From Salinisphaera sp052044135 (lineage in GTDB: Bacteria > Pseudomonadota > Gammaproteobacteria > Nevskiales > Salinisphaeraceae), in assembly GCF_052044135.1 (NCBI RefSeq), contig NZ_JBQDYF010000001.1, positions 548,143 through 612,142 on the forward strand: 64,000 bases of DNA, in the 5' to 3' direction. Shown piece by piece: positions 35,018 to 43,365 of the stretch (positions within the stretch are counted from its first letter, which is position 1; every line of letters starts with the position of its first letter). The notes beneath the pieces are model-generated. The model had not been told where the DNA came from. It was given only the letters and a program-made list of their open reading frames with translations, and made no database searches. Position numbers and translations under genes: made by a program.

Positions 35018-36717
35018 GCCATATGGACCGGACGGCCTATGCCGAGATGTTCGGGCCCGCCGCGGGTGATCGCGTGCGGCTCGGCGACACGGCCCTGACC
35101 ATCGAGATCGAGTCCGATGCCGGGCATTACGGCGATGAGGTCAAGTTCGGCGGCGGCAAGGTGGTGCGCGACGGCATGGGCCAGAGCCAGCACGCCAACG
35201 ATGTGGCCGCCGATACGGTGATCACCAATGCCGTGATTCTCGACTGGTGGGGCATCGTCAAGGCCGATGTCGGCATATCCGGGGGCCGTATCTCGGGCAT
35301 TGGCAAGGCCGGCAACCCGGACATCATGGACGGCGTCGGCATCGTGATCGGGCCGGGCACGGAAATCATCGCCGGCGAGGGGCAGATCCTCACCGCCGGC
35401 GGGATCGATGCGCATATCCATTTCGTCTGCCCGCAGCAGATCGAGGAGGCGCTGGCCTCGGGTATCACCACCATGATCGGCGGCGGCACCGGCCCGGCTA
35501 CGGGCACCAAGGCCACGACGGCCACGCCGGGGCCCTGGCACATGCATCGCATGCTCGAGGCGGCCGAAGCCTTTCCGATGAACCTGGGGTTTCTGGGCAA
35601 GGGCAATGCCAGCCAGCCCGGCCCGTTGCACGACCAGATCGTGGCCGGGGCCTGTGGCCTGAAACTGCACGAGGACTGGGGCACCACGCCGGCCGCCATC
35701 GACAATTGTCTGACGGTGGCCGAGGCAACGGACGTTCAGGTGGCCATCCATACCGATACGCTGAACGAGTCGGGCTTCGTCGAAGACACGTTCGCGGCAT
35801 TCAAGGATCGGGTGATTCATACCTACCACACCGAAGGGGCCGGTGGCGGTCATGCGCCCGATATCATTACCGCCGCGGGCAAGCCGAATGTGTTGCCATC
35901 GAGCACCAATCCGACGCGGCCGTATACGGTGAATACGGTCGACGAGCATCTGGATATGCTCATGGTGTGTCACCACCTGAGCCCGTCGATCGCCGAGGAC
36001 GTGGCATTCGCCGATTCGCGGATTCGCCGCGAGACGATCGCTGCCGAGGACATCCTGCACGATCTCGGCGCGTTCTCGATGATCGCCTCGGATTCGCAGG
36101 CGATGGGCCGCGTGGGCGAGGTCATCACCCGTACCTGGCAGACCGCGCACAAGATGCGCGTCCAGCGCGGGCCGGCGCCCGGCGACTCCGCGCGCGCGGA
36201 CAACGAACGTGCGAAGCGCTACATCGCCAAATACACCATCAACCCGGCGATCACCCATGGCATCGCCCACGAGGTGGGCTCGGTCGAGGTCGGCAAGCTG
36301 GCCGATCTGGTGCTGTGGAAACCGGCTTTCTTCGGCGCCAAGCCGGCCACCATCATCAAGGGCGGGGTGATCGCCATGGCGCCGATGGGCGACCCGAATG
36401 CCTCCATTCCCACGCCGCAGCCGGTGCATTACCGTCCGATGTTCGGCGCCTACGGTCGTTCCGTCACCTCAACGTCGGTGACGTTCACCTCGGCCGCCGC
36501 CCTGGCGGCCGGCATTGGTGATCGGCTCGGTCTCGCCAAGCGCCTGGTCGCGGTCGCCGGTACGCGGCGGCTCTCCAAAGCCGACATGCGCAACAACGAT
36601 GCCCTGCCGCATATCGAGGTCGACCCGCAGACCTACGACGTGCGCGCCGACGGCGAACTCCTGGTCTGCGAACCGGCGGCCGATCTGCCGCTGGCCCAGC
36701 GTTATTTCCTGTTCTAA
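35014..36717 (+). CDS. ureC: Urease alpha subunit (catalytic)
   Basis: Catalytic subunit with a two-nickel centre, 567 residues as in Klebsiella. Active-site features present: HIH in GGIDAHIHFVCPQQ, the carbamylated Lys in GLKLHEDWG, the His ligands in YHTEGAGGGHAPD, the flap Cys-His in MVCHHLSP and the Asp ligand in IASDSQAMGRVG. All essential residues are intact, so the enzyme should be active. Coupled to ureB; 39 nt before ureE. Confidence 0.99.
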   Translation: MSHMDRTAYAEMFGPAAGDRVRLGDTALTIEIESDAGHYGDEVKFGGGKVVRDGMGQSQHANDVAADTVITNAVILDWWGIVKADVGISGGRISGIGKAGNPDIMDGVGIVIGPGTEIIAGEGQILTAGGIDAHIHFVCPQQIEEALASGITTMIGGGTGPATGTKATTATPGPWHMHRMLEAAEAFPMNLGFLGKGNASQPGPLHDQIVAGACGLKLHEDWGTTPAAIDNCLTVAEATDVQVAIHTDTLNESGFVEDTFAAFKDRVIHTYHTEGAGGGHAPDIITAAGKPNVLPSSTNPTRPYTVNTVDEHLDMLMVCHHLSPSIAEDVAFADSRIRRETIAAEDILHDLGAFSMIASDSQAMGRVGEVITRTWQTAHKMRVQRGPAPGDSARADNERAKRYIAKYTINPAITHGIAHEVGSVEVGKLADLVLWKPAFFGAKPATIIKGGVIAMAPMGDPNASIPTPQPVHYRPMFGAYGRSVTSTSVTFTSAAALAAGIGDRLGLAKRLVAVAGTRRLSKADMRNNDALPHIEVDPQTYDVRADGELLVCEPAADLPLAQRYFLF

Positions 36718-36756
36718 TTCGGCGCCTCGCCGTCGATCGGCCTGATCCATACCCCC

Positions 36757-37272
36757 ATGATTCGACTCGTTCACAAATACAGCGGCGCGCCGGTTGCCGC
36801 CGATGCCACGGCAACCCTGGATTTCGACGCCCGCCAGAAATCACGCCAGCGCCTCGCGCTCGACAACGGCGACTTTGCCGGCCTCGTGCTGGCCCGCGGC
36901 ACGACGCTGTCGGACGGTGATGTGCTGACCGACGCGCAGGAAAGCGTGTTCGTGCGCATCGTCGCGGCGGCCGAAGCCCTGTCCTACGTGCATTGTCTCG
37001 ATCGACTGTTGCTGAACCGGATCTGCTATCACCTCGGCAACCGCCACGTGCCGCTGCAGGTGCACGCCGATGCCGTGGCCTATCGCCACGATCATGTGCT
37101 GGATGCGATGGTCGCGGGCCTGGGCGCGCGGCCGCAGGTCTGTCACTGTGCGTTCCACCCCGAGCCGGGCGCTTATGATCATAACGGCCACGGCCACGGC
37201 CACGGCCACGAGCACGAGCACGAGCACGAAGCGGCGGCCCCGGTCGAGAGCCCGAATCACGCCCATGGCTGA
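36757..37272 (+). CDS. ureE: Urease accessory nickel chaperone UreE
   Basis: Delivers nickel to the UreDFG complex. 171 residues: peptide-binding N-terminal domain, metal-binding domain with GNRHVPLQ and the tail DHNGHGHGHGHEHEHEHE, which has seven His alternating with Gly or Glu, in addition to His in the HAHG end. The His tail comes from tandem hexanucleotide repeats. The stop overlaps the ureF start by 8 nt. Confidence 0.96.
   Translation: MIRLVHKYSGAPVAADATATLDFDARQKSRQRLALDNGDFAGLVLARGTTLSDGDVLTDAQESVFVRIVAAAEALSYVHCLDRLLLNRICYHLGNRHVPLQVHADAVAYRHDHVLDAMVAGLGARPQVCHCAFHPEPGAYDHNGHGHGHGHEHEHEHEAAAPVESPNHAHG
37186..37227 (+). repeat. Tandem hexanucleotide repeats in ureE
   Basis: Four copies of GGCCAC followed by three copies of GAGCAC, in frame, encoding (Gly-His)4(Glu-His)3. 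Copy number could change by slippage in steps of two residues without a frameshift, so the number of His ligands may vary between strains. Confidence 0.9.
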
Positions 37273-37960
37273 TGCCGGCCGGGGGCTTGCGTTACAGCGC
37301 TTGCTGCAACTGGCCAGCCCCTCGCTTCCGGTCGGCGCCTTCGCCTATTCCGAAGGCCTGGAAGCCGCCGTCGAACAGGGTTGGCTGCGCAGCGAGGCGG
37401 ATGTACGGGGTTGGCTCGCGGCGAGCCTCGAGGCCACGCTCGTACCGCTCGACCTGGCCGTGTATTTCCGCCTGCATGCGGCCTGGCAGGCGGACTGCGT
37501 CGAGCGGGTCGGCGACTGGAGCCGTTATCTGCTGACGTCGCGCGAAACCGCCGAGCGGCGAGCCCAGGAGCGCCACCTCGGGCACGCCCTGGCGACCCTG
37601 CTCGACGGTATGCAGGAGCCGGGCGCGCGCGATTGGCGTCTGGGCGGGGCGCATGCGGCGGACGTTTCATTCGCGGCGCTATGGGCGCTGGCCGCAACGC
37701 GCTGGCAAATCGAGCCCGAGGCGGCCGCGTCCGGGCTGGCCTGGGCCTGGCTTGAAAATCAGGTGCTGGCGGCGGTGAAGCTGGTGCCGTTGGGGCAGAC
37801 GCGCGGCCAGATCCTGTTGTTCGAGTTGGCCGAAGGCGTGCCGGGTGCCGTCGCGCGCGCAACACGCCTCGCCGATGCGGAACTGGGCGGTTCGTTACCG
37901 GGCGTGGCGCTGGCCAGCACGGCGCACGAAACCCTGTATTCGCGACTTTATCGTTCCTGA
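37265..37960 (+). CDS. ureF: Urease accessory protein UreF
   Basis: GTPase-regulating member of the UreDFG urease maturation complex. 231 residues, with LQLASPSLPVGAFAYSEGLE at the N-terminus and AWAWLENQVLAAVKLVPLGQ near the C-terminus, both typical. Start is inside the end of ureE. 23 nt before ureG with an AAAGAGG site between. Confidence 0.96.
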   Translation: MADAGRGLALQRLLQLASPSLPVGAFAYSEGLEAAVEQGWLRSEADVRGWLAASLEATLVPLDLAVYFRLHAAWQADCVERVGDWSRYLLTSRETAERRAQERHLGHALATLLDGMQEPGARDWRLGGAHAADVSFAALWALAATRWQIEPEAAASGLAWAWLENQVLAAVKLVPLGQTRGQILLFELAEGVPGAVARATRLADAELGGSLPGVALASTAHETLYSRLYRS

Positions 37961-37983
37961 TCGATCATCTGAAAGAGGTAAGC

Positions 37984-38595
37984 ATGGACAAGCAATCGCC
38001 CCTGCGGGTCGGCATCGGGGGTCCGGTCGGCTCGGGCAAGACGGCGCTGACCGACGCCCTGTGCAAGGCCATGCGCGACAAGTATTCCATCGCCGTGGTG
38101 ACCAACGACATCTATACCCGCGAGGATGCGGATTTCCTGATTCGCAGCGGCGCATTGCCGGAACAGCGCATTCGCGGTGTCGAGACGGGGGGTTGCCCGC
38201 ATACCGCGATTCGCGAGGATGCCTCGGCGAATCTGGCGGCGATCGATCAGCTCACCGCCGAATTTCACGATCTGGATATCATCCTGATCGAAAGCGGCGG
38301 CGACAATCTGGCGGCGACATTTTCGCCGGAACTGTCGGACCTGACGCTCTACGTGATCGATGTCTCGGCCGGCGACAAGATTCCGCGCAAGGGCGGGCCC
38401 GGCATCACGCGATCCGATCTGCTGGTGATCAACAAGATCGATCTGGCGCCCTATGTCGGCGCCTCGCTCGAGGTCATGGCGCGGGACGCCCGGATGATGC
38501 GAGGTGAGCGCCCGACCCTGTTCACCAACCTGCGCGCCGGCAATGGCGTCTCCGAGATCATGGCGTTCGTGGAGCAGGAAGGCATCCTGAACTGA
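37984..38595 (+). CDS. ureG: Urease accessory GTPase UreG
   Basis: SIMIBI-class GTPase that powers nickel insertion. 203 residues. P-loop GGPVGSGKT at residues 12-20, metal-binding Cys-Pro-His in ETGGCPHTAIRED, IESGGDNLAATFSPEL, and NKIDLAPYVG for guanine recognition. Last gene of the urease cluster. Downstream hairpin may terminate it. Confidence 0.98.
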   Translation: MDKQSPLRVGIGGPVGSGKTALTDALCKAMRDKYSIAVVTNDIYTREDADFLIRSGALPEQRIRGVETGGCPHTAIREDASANLAAIDQLTAEFHDLDIILIESGGDNLAATFSPELSDLTLYVIDVSAGDKIPRKGGPGITRSDLLVINKIDLAPYVGASLEVMARDARMMRGERPTLFTNLRAGNGVSEIMAFVEQEGILN

Positions 38596-38652
38596 TCCGC
38601 TTCGAGCGCGCCGGTTACGGCCGGCCGCGCCCGCATTCGTGCGCGGCGCTGA

Positions 38653-38688
38653 CAAGAAAAAGCCGGCGGATCGTCCGATCCGCCGGCT
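38653..38688 (-). terminator. Intrinsic terminator after the old yellow enzyme gene
   Basis: 11-bp stem AGCCGGCGGAT / ATCCGCCGGCT with a 6-nt loop, followed on the minus strand by TTTTTCTTG. It is 22 nt after the OYE stop; it can also stop transcripts from ureG on the plus strand, though the T-run is missing on that side. Confidence 0.85.
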
Positions 38689-38709
38689 CAATGGCCATCG
38701 AGCGGCGTG

Positions 38710-39822
38710 TTACGCCGTCTGCTCCTCGAGCGTCGGGTAGTCCGTGTATCCGGTTTCGTCGCCGCCATAGAAGGTCGACGGATCGGGTTCGTTGAGTTCG
38801 GCCTCCTGACGGAAGCGTTCTACCAGATCCGGATTGGCGATGTAGGGCCGACCGAAGGCCGCACCGTCGCCGAGATCGTTTTCGATCAGTTTCTCGGCGC
38901 GATCCGCGGTGTAGTGCCCGCAGAAGATGAGCGCGCCACTGGCGAACCGCTGGCGCATGGCCGCGCGGAATTCGTCGGTGAGCTTGATATCGCCGCCGGC
39001 CCAGTTGGGCTCGTTGATATGCAGGTAGGCCAGGCCGCGCGCTTCGAGCTGTTCGGCCAGATGGAAGGCCATGGCCTTGGGTTCGTCGTCGCTCAGGCCG
39101 AAGATCTCGATGAACGGCGAGATACGAATGCCGACGCGATCGGCGCCCATGACCTCGGTGACGGCGTCCACGGCTTCAAGCGTCAGCCGGGCCCGGTTCT
39201 CGATCGAGCCGCCATAGGCGTCGGTGCGCTGGTTCGAGCCGGTGGCCATGAACTGTTGCAGCAGATAGGCGTTGGCCGCATGGACTTCGACCATGTCGAA
39301 ACCGGCGCGCTTGGCGCGAATCGCCGCCTGACGGTATTCGTCGATGACGTCCGGGATCTCCTTGGTTTCGAGCGCGCGGGGCGTCGAGGTGGGGTGATTG
39401 CCCGAGGTTCCGTCCTCGAACTCGACATAGCATTCCGCGCCCTCGGCCTTCAGTGCGCTGGGGGCGACCGGCTTGCGGCCGTCCGGATGCACCATCTCGT
39501 GGCCGATGCGGCCGACGTGCCACAGCTGCAGACACATGCGACCACCCGCATCGTGCACCGCATCCACGACCTTCGACCAGCCGGCTTCCTGTGCGTCGGT
39601 GAAGATACCCGGTGTGTAGACATAGCCCCGGGCCGACTCCGAAATGTTGGTGGCCTCGGAGATGATCAGCCCGGCGTCGGCGCGCTGAGCATAGTAGGTC
39701 TGTTGCATTTCGCCCGGCACCAGATCGGGGCAGCGGGCGCGCGTAAGCGGCGCCATGACCACGCGATTGGGCAGTTCCAGCGAGCCAAAGTGAACGGGTG
39801 ACAGCAGTTTGTCGTAAGACAT
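38710..39822 (-). CDS. Old yellow enzyme family alkene reductase (N-ethylmaleimide reductase type)
   Basis: FMN-dependent ene-reductase that uses NAD(P)H to reduce electron-poor C=C bonds, nitro compounds or maleimides. 370-residue TIM barrel. Starts MSYDKLLSPVHFGSLELPNRVVMAPLTR split in the usual way; active-site HAAN in EVHAANAYLLQQF, YGGSIENRARL, and the FMN phosphate region FGRPYIANPDLVER. Close to E. coli NemA in layout. It reads the same way as the azurin and alcohol dehydrogenase genes upstream and is probably involved in electrophile detoxification. Confidence 0.94.
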   Translation of the reverse strand: MSYDKLLSPVHFGSLELPNRVVMAPLTRARCPDLVPGEMQQTYYAQRADAGLIISEATNISESARGYVYTPGIFTDAQEAGWSKVVDAVHDAGGRMCLQLWHVGRIGHEMVHPDGRKPVAPSALKAEGAECYVEFEDGTSGNHPTSTPRALETKEIPDVIDEYRQAAIRAKRAGFDMVEVHAANAYLLQQFMATGSNQRTDAYGGSIENRARLTLEAVDAVTEVMGADRVGIRISPFIEIFGLSDDEPKAMAFHLAEQLEARGLAYLHINEPNWAGGDIKLTDEFRAAMRQRFASGALIFCGHYTADRAEKLIENDLGDGAAFGRPYIANPDLVERFRQEAELNEPDPSTFYGGDETGYTDYPTLEEQTA

Positions 39823-39890
39823 GAGGGTCCTTTGATGAACACTAACCCCAGTGACTTGACGGCGTTGCGCGTAAATTCAACGGCGAACGA

Positions 39891-40346
39891 TCAATTTGTG
39901 GGTGAAACGGTCAGCGTGCCCTTCATCCCGGCCCGAAAGTGCCCCGGAAAGGTGCAGATGTATTCATAATCGCCGGGTTTGGTGGGCGCGGTGAACGTGA
40001 TGGTATCGCTGTGGCCGCCGCTCACCATGGCCGTATGCGCGATGACGCGATCGCTCATCGATTTCGGGATGTAGTCGTTGCTGGCGGCGCTCCGCGCGGC
40101 ATTGTCGAAGGCGCCGGCATCGGTACCCGATTTCAGCAGCACCCAGTTGTGCGACATGGCCGAGGCCGGCAGGTGCGACTTGTTGATCAGCTTGAGCGTG
40201 ACCTGGGTGCCGGGTGCCACGGTGATGTGGTCCTGCGAGAAACGCAGATCATTGCGCCCGACGATGGTCACACTCTTGCTTGGCGCGGCGAACACCGCCG
40301 TGGCGACGAGCAACAGAACGCTGGCGGCAATCAGACGACGAAACAT
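39891..40346 (-). CDS. Azurin-like cupredoxin
   Basis: Periplasmic type I copper electron carrier. 151 residues; start chosen at MFRRLIAASVLLLVATAVFA, a Sec signal peptide, because the longer frame upstream is the shadow of the dehydrogenase gene. Copper ligands: His in AMSHNWVLL, and Cys, His and Met in ICTFPGHFRAGMKG. The His-to-Met spacing is four residues, as in plastocyanin or rusticyanin, while the CTFPGH and SHNWVL parts are azurin-like. 95 nt after the dehydrogenase and 68 nt before the OYE gene. Its redox partner is unknown. Confidence 0.93.
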   Translation of the reverse strand: MFRRLIAASVLLLVATAVFAAPSKSVTIVGRNDLRFSQDHITVAPGTQVTLKLINKSHLPASAMSHNWVLLKSGTDAGAFDNAARSAASNDYIPKSMSDRVIAHTAMVSGGHSDTITFTAPTKPGDYEYICTFPGHFRAGMKGTLTVSPTN

Positions 40347-40441
40347 CGGCAAGTCCTCGGGCCGGCCGGCTCGTGATGGCCGGTCGGCTGGGTTGTGGGT
40401 TCGAGCATTATCGCGCCGGCCGTGCGCAAAACCCAGGGGGT

Positions 40442-41566
40442 TCAGAACTGAATCACCTGCCGTATTGCCTCGCCGGCGGCCAGGCGCTCGAAGCCGGTAT
40501 TGATCTGGTCGAGCGTCAGTCGATGCGTGAGCAGCCGATCCACCGGCAGCCGGCCGGCCTGGTAGAGCGCGATGTAATCCGGGATATCGAGCTTGGGCAC
40601 ATGGCCGCCCAGATAAGAGCCCAGCAGACGGCGTTCCTGGGCCACCAGCGTCAGTGCCGGCAGCGACATGCGCGAATCCGGATGCTGCAGGCCGGCGGTG
40701 ACGGTGGTGCCGCCCTTGCCGGTGGCGTCGTAGGCGAACTCCAGGGCCTTGGCGACCCCGGCGAACTCGGCGGCGATATCGACGCCACCGCCGGTCAGAT
40801 CGCGGACTTTCTCCAGTGCGTTGGGGTCGCTTGGGTCGACCGTGGCGGTGGCGCCGAGCCCGCGCGCGGTCTCCAGTTTGTCGGGTGCGATGTCGGCGGC
40901 GATGATCTGCGAGGCGCCGCCGGCAACGGCGCCGAGCACGGCCGACAATCCCACGCCGCCGAGGCCCACGACGAGCACGCTCTGGCCGAGCCGCAGCTGT
41001 GCGGTCTGCAGCAATGCGCCCACACCGGTCAGCACCGCGCAGCCGAACACCGCGGCGATATCGAAATCCAGCGCCGGGTCGATGCGGACCAGCGATTCGG
41101 TGGCCACGATCGCGTATTCCGCGAAGCCGGATACGCCGAGATGGTGATGAACGTCGTGGCCGTGCTGCGACAGACGGCGGCCGCCGGACAGCATGATCCC
41201 GGCATTGTTGGCCTCGGCGCCCGGCGTGCACAGCGCGGCGCGCCCATCGGCGCAGTAGGCGCAATGACCGCAGCTCGGCACGAACGTACACACCACATGA
41301 TCGCCGACCGCGAAATCGGTCACGCCGTCGCCGAGCTCCACGATCTCGCCGGCGGCTTCGTGGCCCAGCACCATCGGGGTGGGGCGCGGGCGATTGCCGT
41401 CGATGCTGGACAGGTCGGAATGACACAGCCCGGCCGCATGCATCTTCACCCGGACTTCGCCGCGGCCGGGGCCGGCAAGCTCGACGGTCTCGATCGACAA
41501 CGGTTTCGATTCGGAATAGGGGCGCGCGGCGCCCATCTCGTGCAGTACGGCGGCGCGGGTTTGCAT
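40442..41566 (-). CDS. Zinc-dependent alcohol dehydrogenase (MDR family)
   Basis: 374 residues of the medium-chain dehydrogenase family, close to the class III/aryl alcohol type. Start chosen at MQTRAAVLHEMGAARPY with GAGG upstream; an ATG 12 codons earlier is possible. Catalytic zinc ligands in GLCHSDLSS and VLGHEAAGE; the structural zinc has four Cys in SCGHCAYCADGRAALC. NAD-binding motif VVGLGGVGLSAVLGA. Substrate is not deducible. Divergent from the phosphoribosyltransferase gene. Confidence 0.93.
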   Translation of the reverse strand: MQTRAAVLHEMGAARPYSESKPLSIETVELAGPGRGEVRVKMHAAGLCHSDLSSIDGNRPRPTPMVLGHEAAGEIVELGDGVTDFAVGDHVVCTFVPSCGHCAYCADGRAALCTPGAEANNAGIMLSGGRRLSQHGHDVHHHLGVSGFAEYAIVATESLVRIDPALDFDIAAVFGCAVLTGVGALLQTAQLRLGQSVLVVGLGGVGLSAVLGAVAGGASQIIAADIAPDKLETARGLGATATVDPSDPNALEKVRDLTGGGVDIAAEFAGVAKALEFAYDATGKGGTTVTAGLQHPDSRMSLPALTLVAQERRLLGSYLGGHVPKLDIPDYIALYQAGRLPVDRLLTHRLTLDQINTGFERLAAGEAIRQVIQF

Positions 41567-41788
41567 ATCGACCTCACGGGCTGCGCCGGCGGGGTGGATC
41601 ACGTCCGCGTCCCGCCGGACTGTTGAAACGACCGGGTCAGATTACACCCGTGTCTTGCCCGGCGCATTTTGCCGCATGCCCTGAAGTCGGTGCGTGCCCA
41701 TCCCGCGTCGCCGTCCGGATCGGATTTAGATTTGTCGCCCGGCCTGTTGCACAATGCAGCGCTGATCCGAACCCAGTCCTGCCCGCCG

Positions 41789-42361
41789 ATGCAAGCCACG
41801 CAACGCACCTATCCCGTCGAAATCGCCGGACTCAAGCGCGAACTGCCCCTGTTCCGGGTGGCCTCGGGCGTCCGCATTGCCGTGCTCAATATCCTGGGCG
41901 ACACGGCGCTGGTGCAGGCGGCCGCCAGCGGGCTGGCGAATCGCCTGGCCGCGCTTGATTACGGCGTGCTGGTGACCGCGGAAGCGAAGTCGATTCCGCT
42001 GGTCCATGCCTTGTCGGTGGCCACTGGACGCCCGTACGCGGTGCTGCGCAAGAGCTACAAGCCCTATATGGGCGACGCACTGTCGGCCACCACCCATTCG
42101 ATCACCACGGGCGACGAACAGACGCTGTATCTCGATGCCAAGGATCGTGATCTGGTGGCGGATGCGCGTATCGTGCTGGTCGACGATGTGATCAGTTCCG
42201 GCTCCACGCTGGAAGCCATGCGCAAGATCATGGACCATGCCGGCGCGATCATCGCCGGCGAAGCGGCGATCATGACCGAGGGCGATCGCAGCGACTGGTC
42301 GGAGGTGATTGCGCTCGGCCATCTGCCGATATTCGACGGCGACGAGACGGCGATCGACTGA
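41789..42361 (+). CDS. Phosphoribosyltransferase, adenine/xanthine PRTase-like
   Basis: 190 residues of type I PRTase fold. The PRPP-binding motif VLVDDVISSGST is at residues 129-140, with TAEAKSIPLVHALS and RPYAVLRKSYKPYMGD in front, typical of adenine or xanthine phosphoribosyltransferase-like purine salvage enzymes. Start is ATG in MQATQRTYPVEIAGLKREL; the upstream frame has no similarity. Stands alone; base specificity not certain. Confidence 0.82.
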   Translation: MQATQRTYPVEIAGLKRELPLFRVASGVRIAVLNILGDTALVQAAASGLANRLAALDYGVLVTAEAKSIPLVHALSVATGRPYAVLRKSYKPYMGDALSATTHSITTGDEQTLYLDAKDRDLVADARIVLVDDVISSGSTLEAMRKIMDHAGAIIAGEAAIMTEGDRSDWSEVIALGHLPIFDGDETAID

Positions 42362-42384
42362 CAGCGCCGCGGCACGCGGCGCTG
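42362..42384 (+). terminator. Hairpin after the phosphoribosyltransferase gene
   Basis: 10-bp stem CAGCGCCGCG / CGCGGCGCTG with a 3-nt loop directly at the end of the gene. No T-run, but a second hairpin follows at once, so convergent transcripts probably stop here. Confidence 0.5.
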
Positions 42385-42389
42385 CGACG

Positions 42390-42412
42390 AAAAGGGCGGC
42401 CCCGGGCCGCCC
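42390..42412 (-). terminator. Terminator of the dienelactone hydrolase gene
   Basis: 9-bp GC-only stem GGGCGGCCC / GGGCCGCCC followed on the minus strand by TTTTCGTC. Lies 15 nt after the hydrolase stop. Confidence 0.7.
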
Positions 42413-42426
42413 TCGACGTGTGCACC

Positions 42427-43098
42427 TCAGCCTTTCAGGTGATGCTCGAAGAACGCCATGCTGCGTTGCCAGGCCAGCTTGCTGGCTTCGGGATCGTAGT
42501 AATCCCAGTCCTCGTTACCGAAGGCATGCTGGGCTTCGTAGCGATAGCATTCATGCGCGACGTGGCCGGCCTCGAGCTTCTTTTCGAAGGCATCGGCCTG
42601 CTCGATCGGGAAGAACGTGTCCTGCGTGGCGAAATGACATTGCAGCGGTACGTCGATGGCGCTGGCATCGCCGGCTTCCTCCGGCGGGATGCCATACCAG
42701 GAGACCGCCACATCGGTCTCGGGCACATGCATGGCGGCCAGCACCGCGAGCACGCCACCCATGCAGAACCCGATCACGCCGACCGAGGCGCTGTCCTGCT
42801 TGAGATACTGGACCGCGCCGCGCACGTCCTGGGTGGCGGCATCGGAAAAATCCAGGTCGTCCATCTTGTGCTCGGCTTCGGCCGCGTCCAGCGCCTTCTC
42901 GCCGCGATACAGATCAGGAATCAGCACACGATAGCCGGCGTCCGTCCATTGCTGGCCGATGCGTTTGATCTGGTCGTTGAGACCCCACCATTCCTGGATC
43001 ACCACGATGCCGGGCGCGTTCGGCCGGCCGTCGGGCTCGGCGTAGAAGCCGGGCGCGGTGGCGCCATCGGGCCGGGGGAATTCGATCTGCTTGCCCAT
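42427..43098 (-). CDS. Dienelactone hydrolase family protein
   Basis: 223-residue alpha/beta hydrolase. Start at MGKQIEFPRPDG with TGAGGA upstream. Catalytic Cys in GVIGFCMGG, Asp in CHFATQDTFFP region and His in AQHAFGNED match carboxymethylenebutenolidase. No other catechol or aromatic degradation genes are nearby, so it may have a general role as a hydrolase; the family is sure, the substrate is not. Divergent from the pilin gene across 267 nt that hold no gene I can support. Confidence 0.9.
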   Translation of the reverse strand: MGKQIEFPRPDGATAPGFYAEPDGRPNAPGIVVIQEWWGLNDQIKRIGQQWTDAGYRVLIPDLYRGEKALDAAEAEHKMDDLDFSDAATQDVRGAVQYLKQDSASVGVIGFCMGGVLAVLAAMHVPETDVAVSWYGIPPEEAGDASAIDVPLQCHFATQDTFFPIEQADAFEKKLEAGHVAHECYRYEAQHAFGNEDWDYYDPEASKLAWQRSMAFFEHHLKG

Positions 43099-43365
43099 GA
43101 ACAATCCTCATTGTCGATTAGTGGGCCCATCCTAACCCGATACTCGCCGACGGGAACACGGGGCATATGACTGCGCGTCACCGAGCGGTCATCGGCTCGT
43201 GGTGCTTGGGCGCGCTGTCCGATCGGCATCCGCAACCCCGTGAAATGCCAGACGGCGCGGCGATTGCAGCGGTGCGCCCGCGACCGCGTCGCCGTCCCGG
43301 TTTTGACAGCGTGTGCAACAGCCGGCACAAGTACCGTCTTGGGGCAATTGGATACGGGGCAGACT

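Noticed and set aside
37200..37272. CRISPR-like array in the short repeats of ureE
   Set aside because: Units are 6 nt, tandem, in frame and inside a gene; no spacers.
38707..39801. A 364-codon open frame opposite the old yellow enzyme gene
   Set aside because: Shadow of a well-supported gene; lacks motif and start context.
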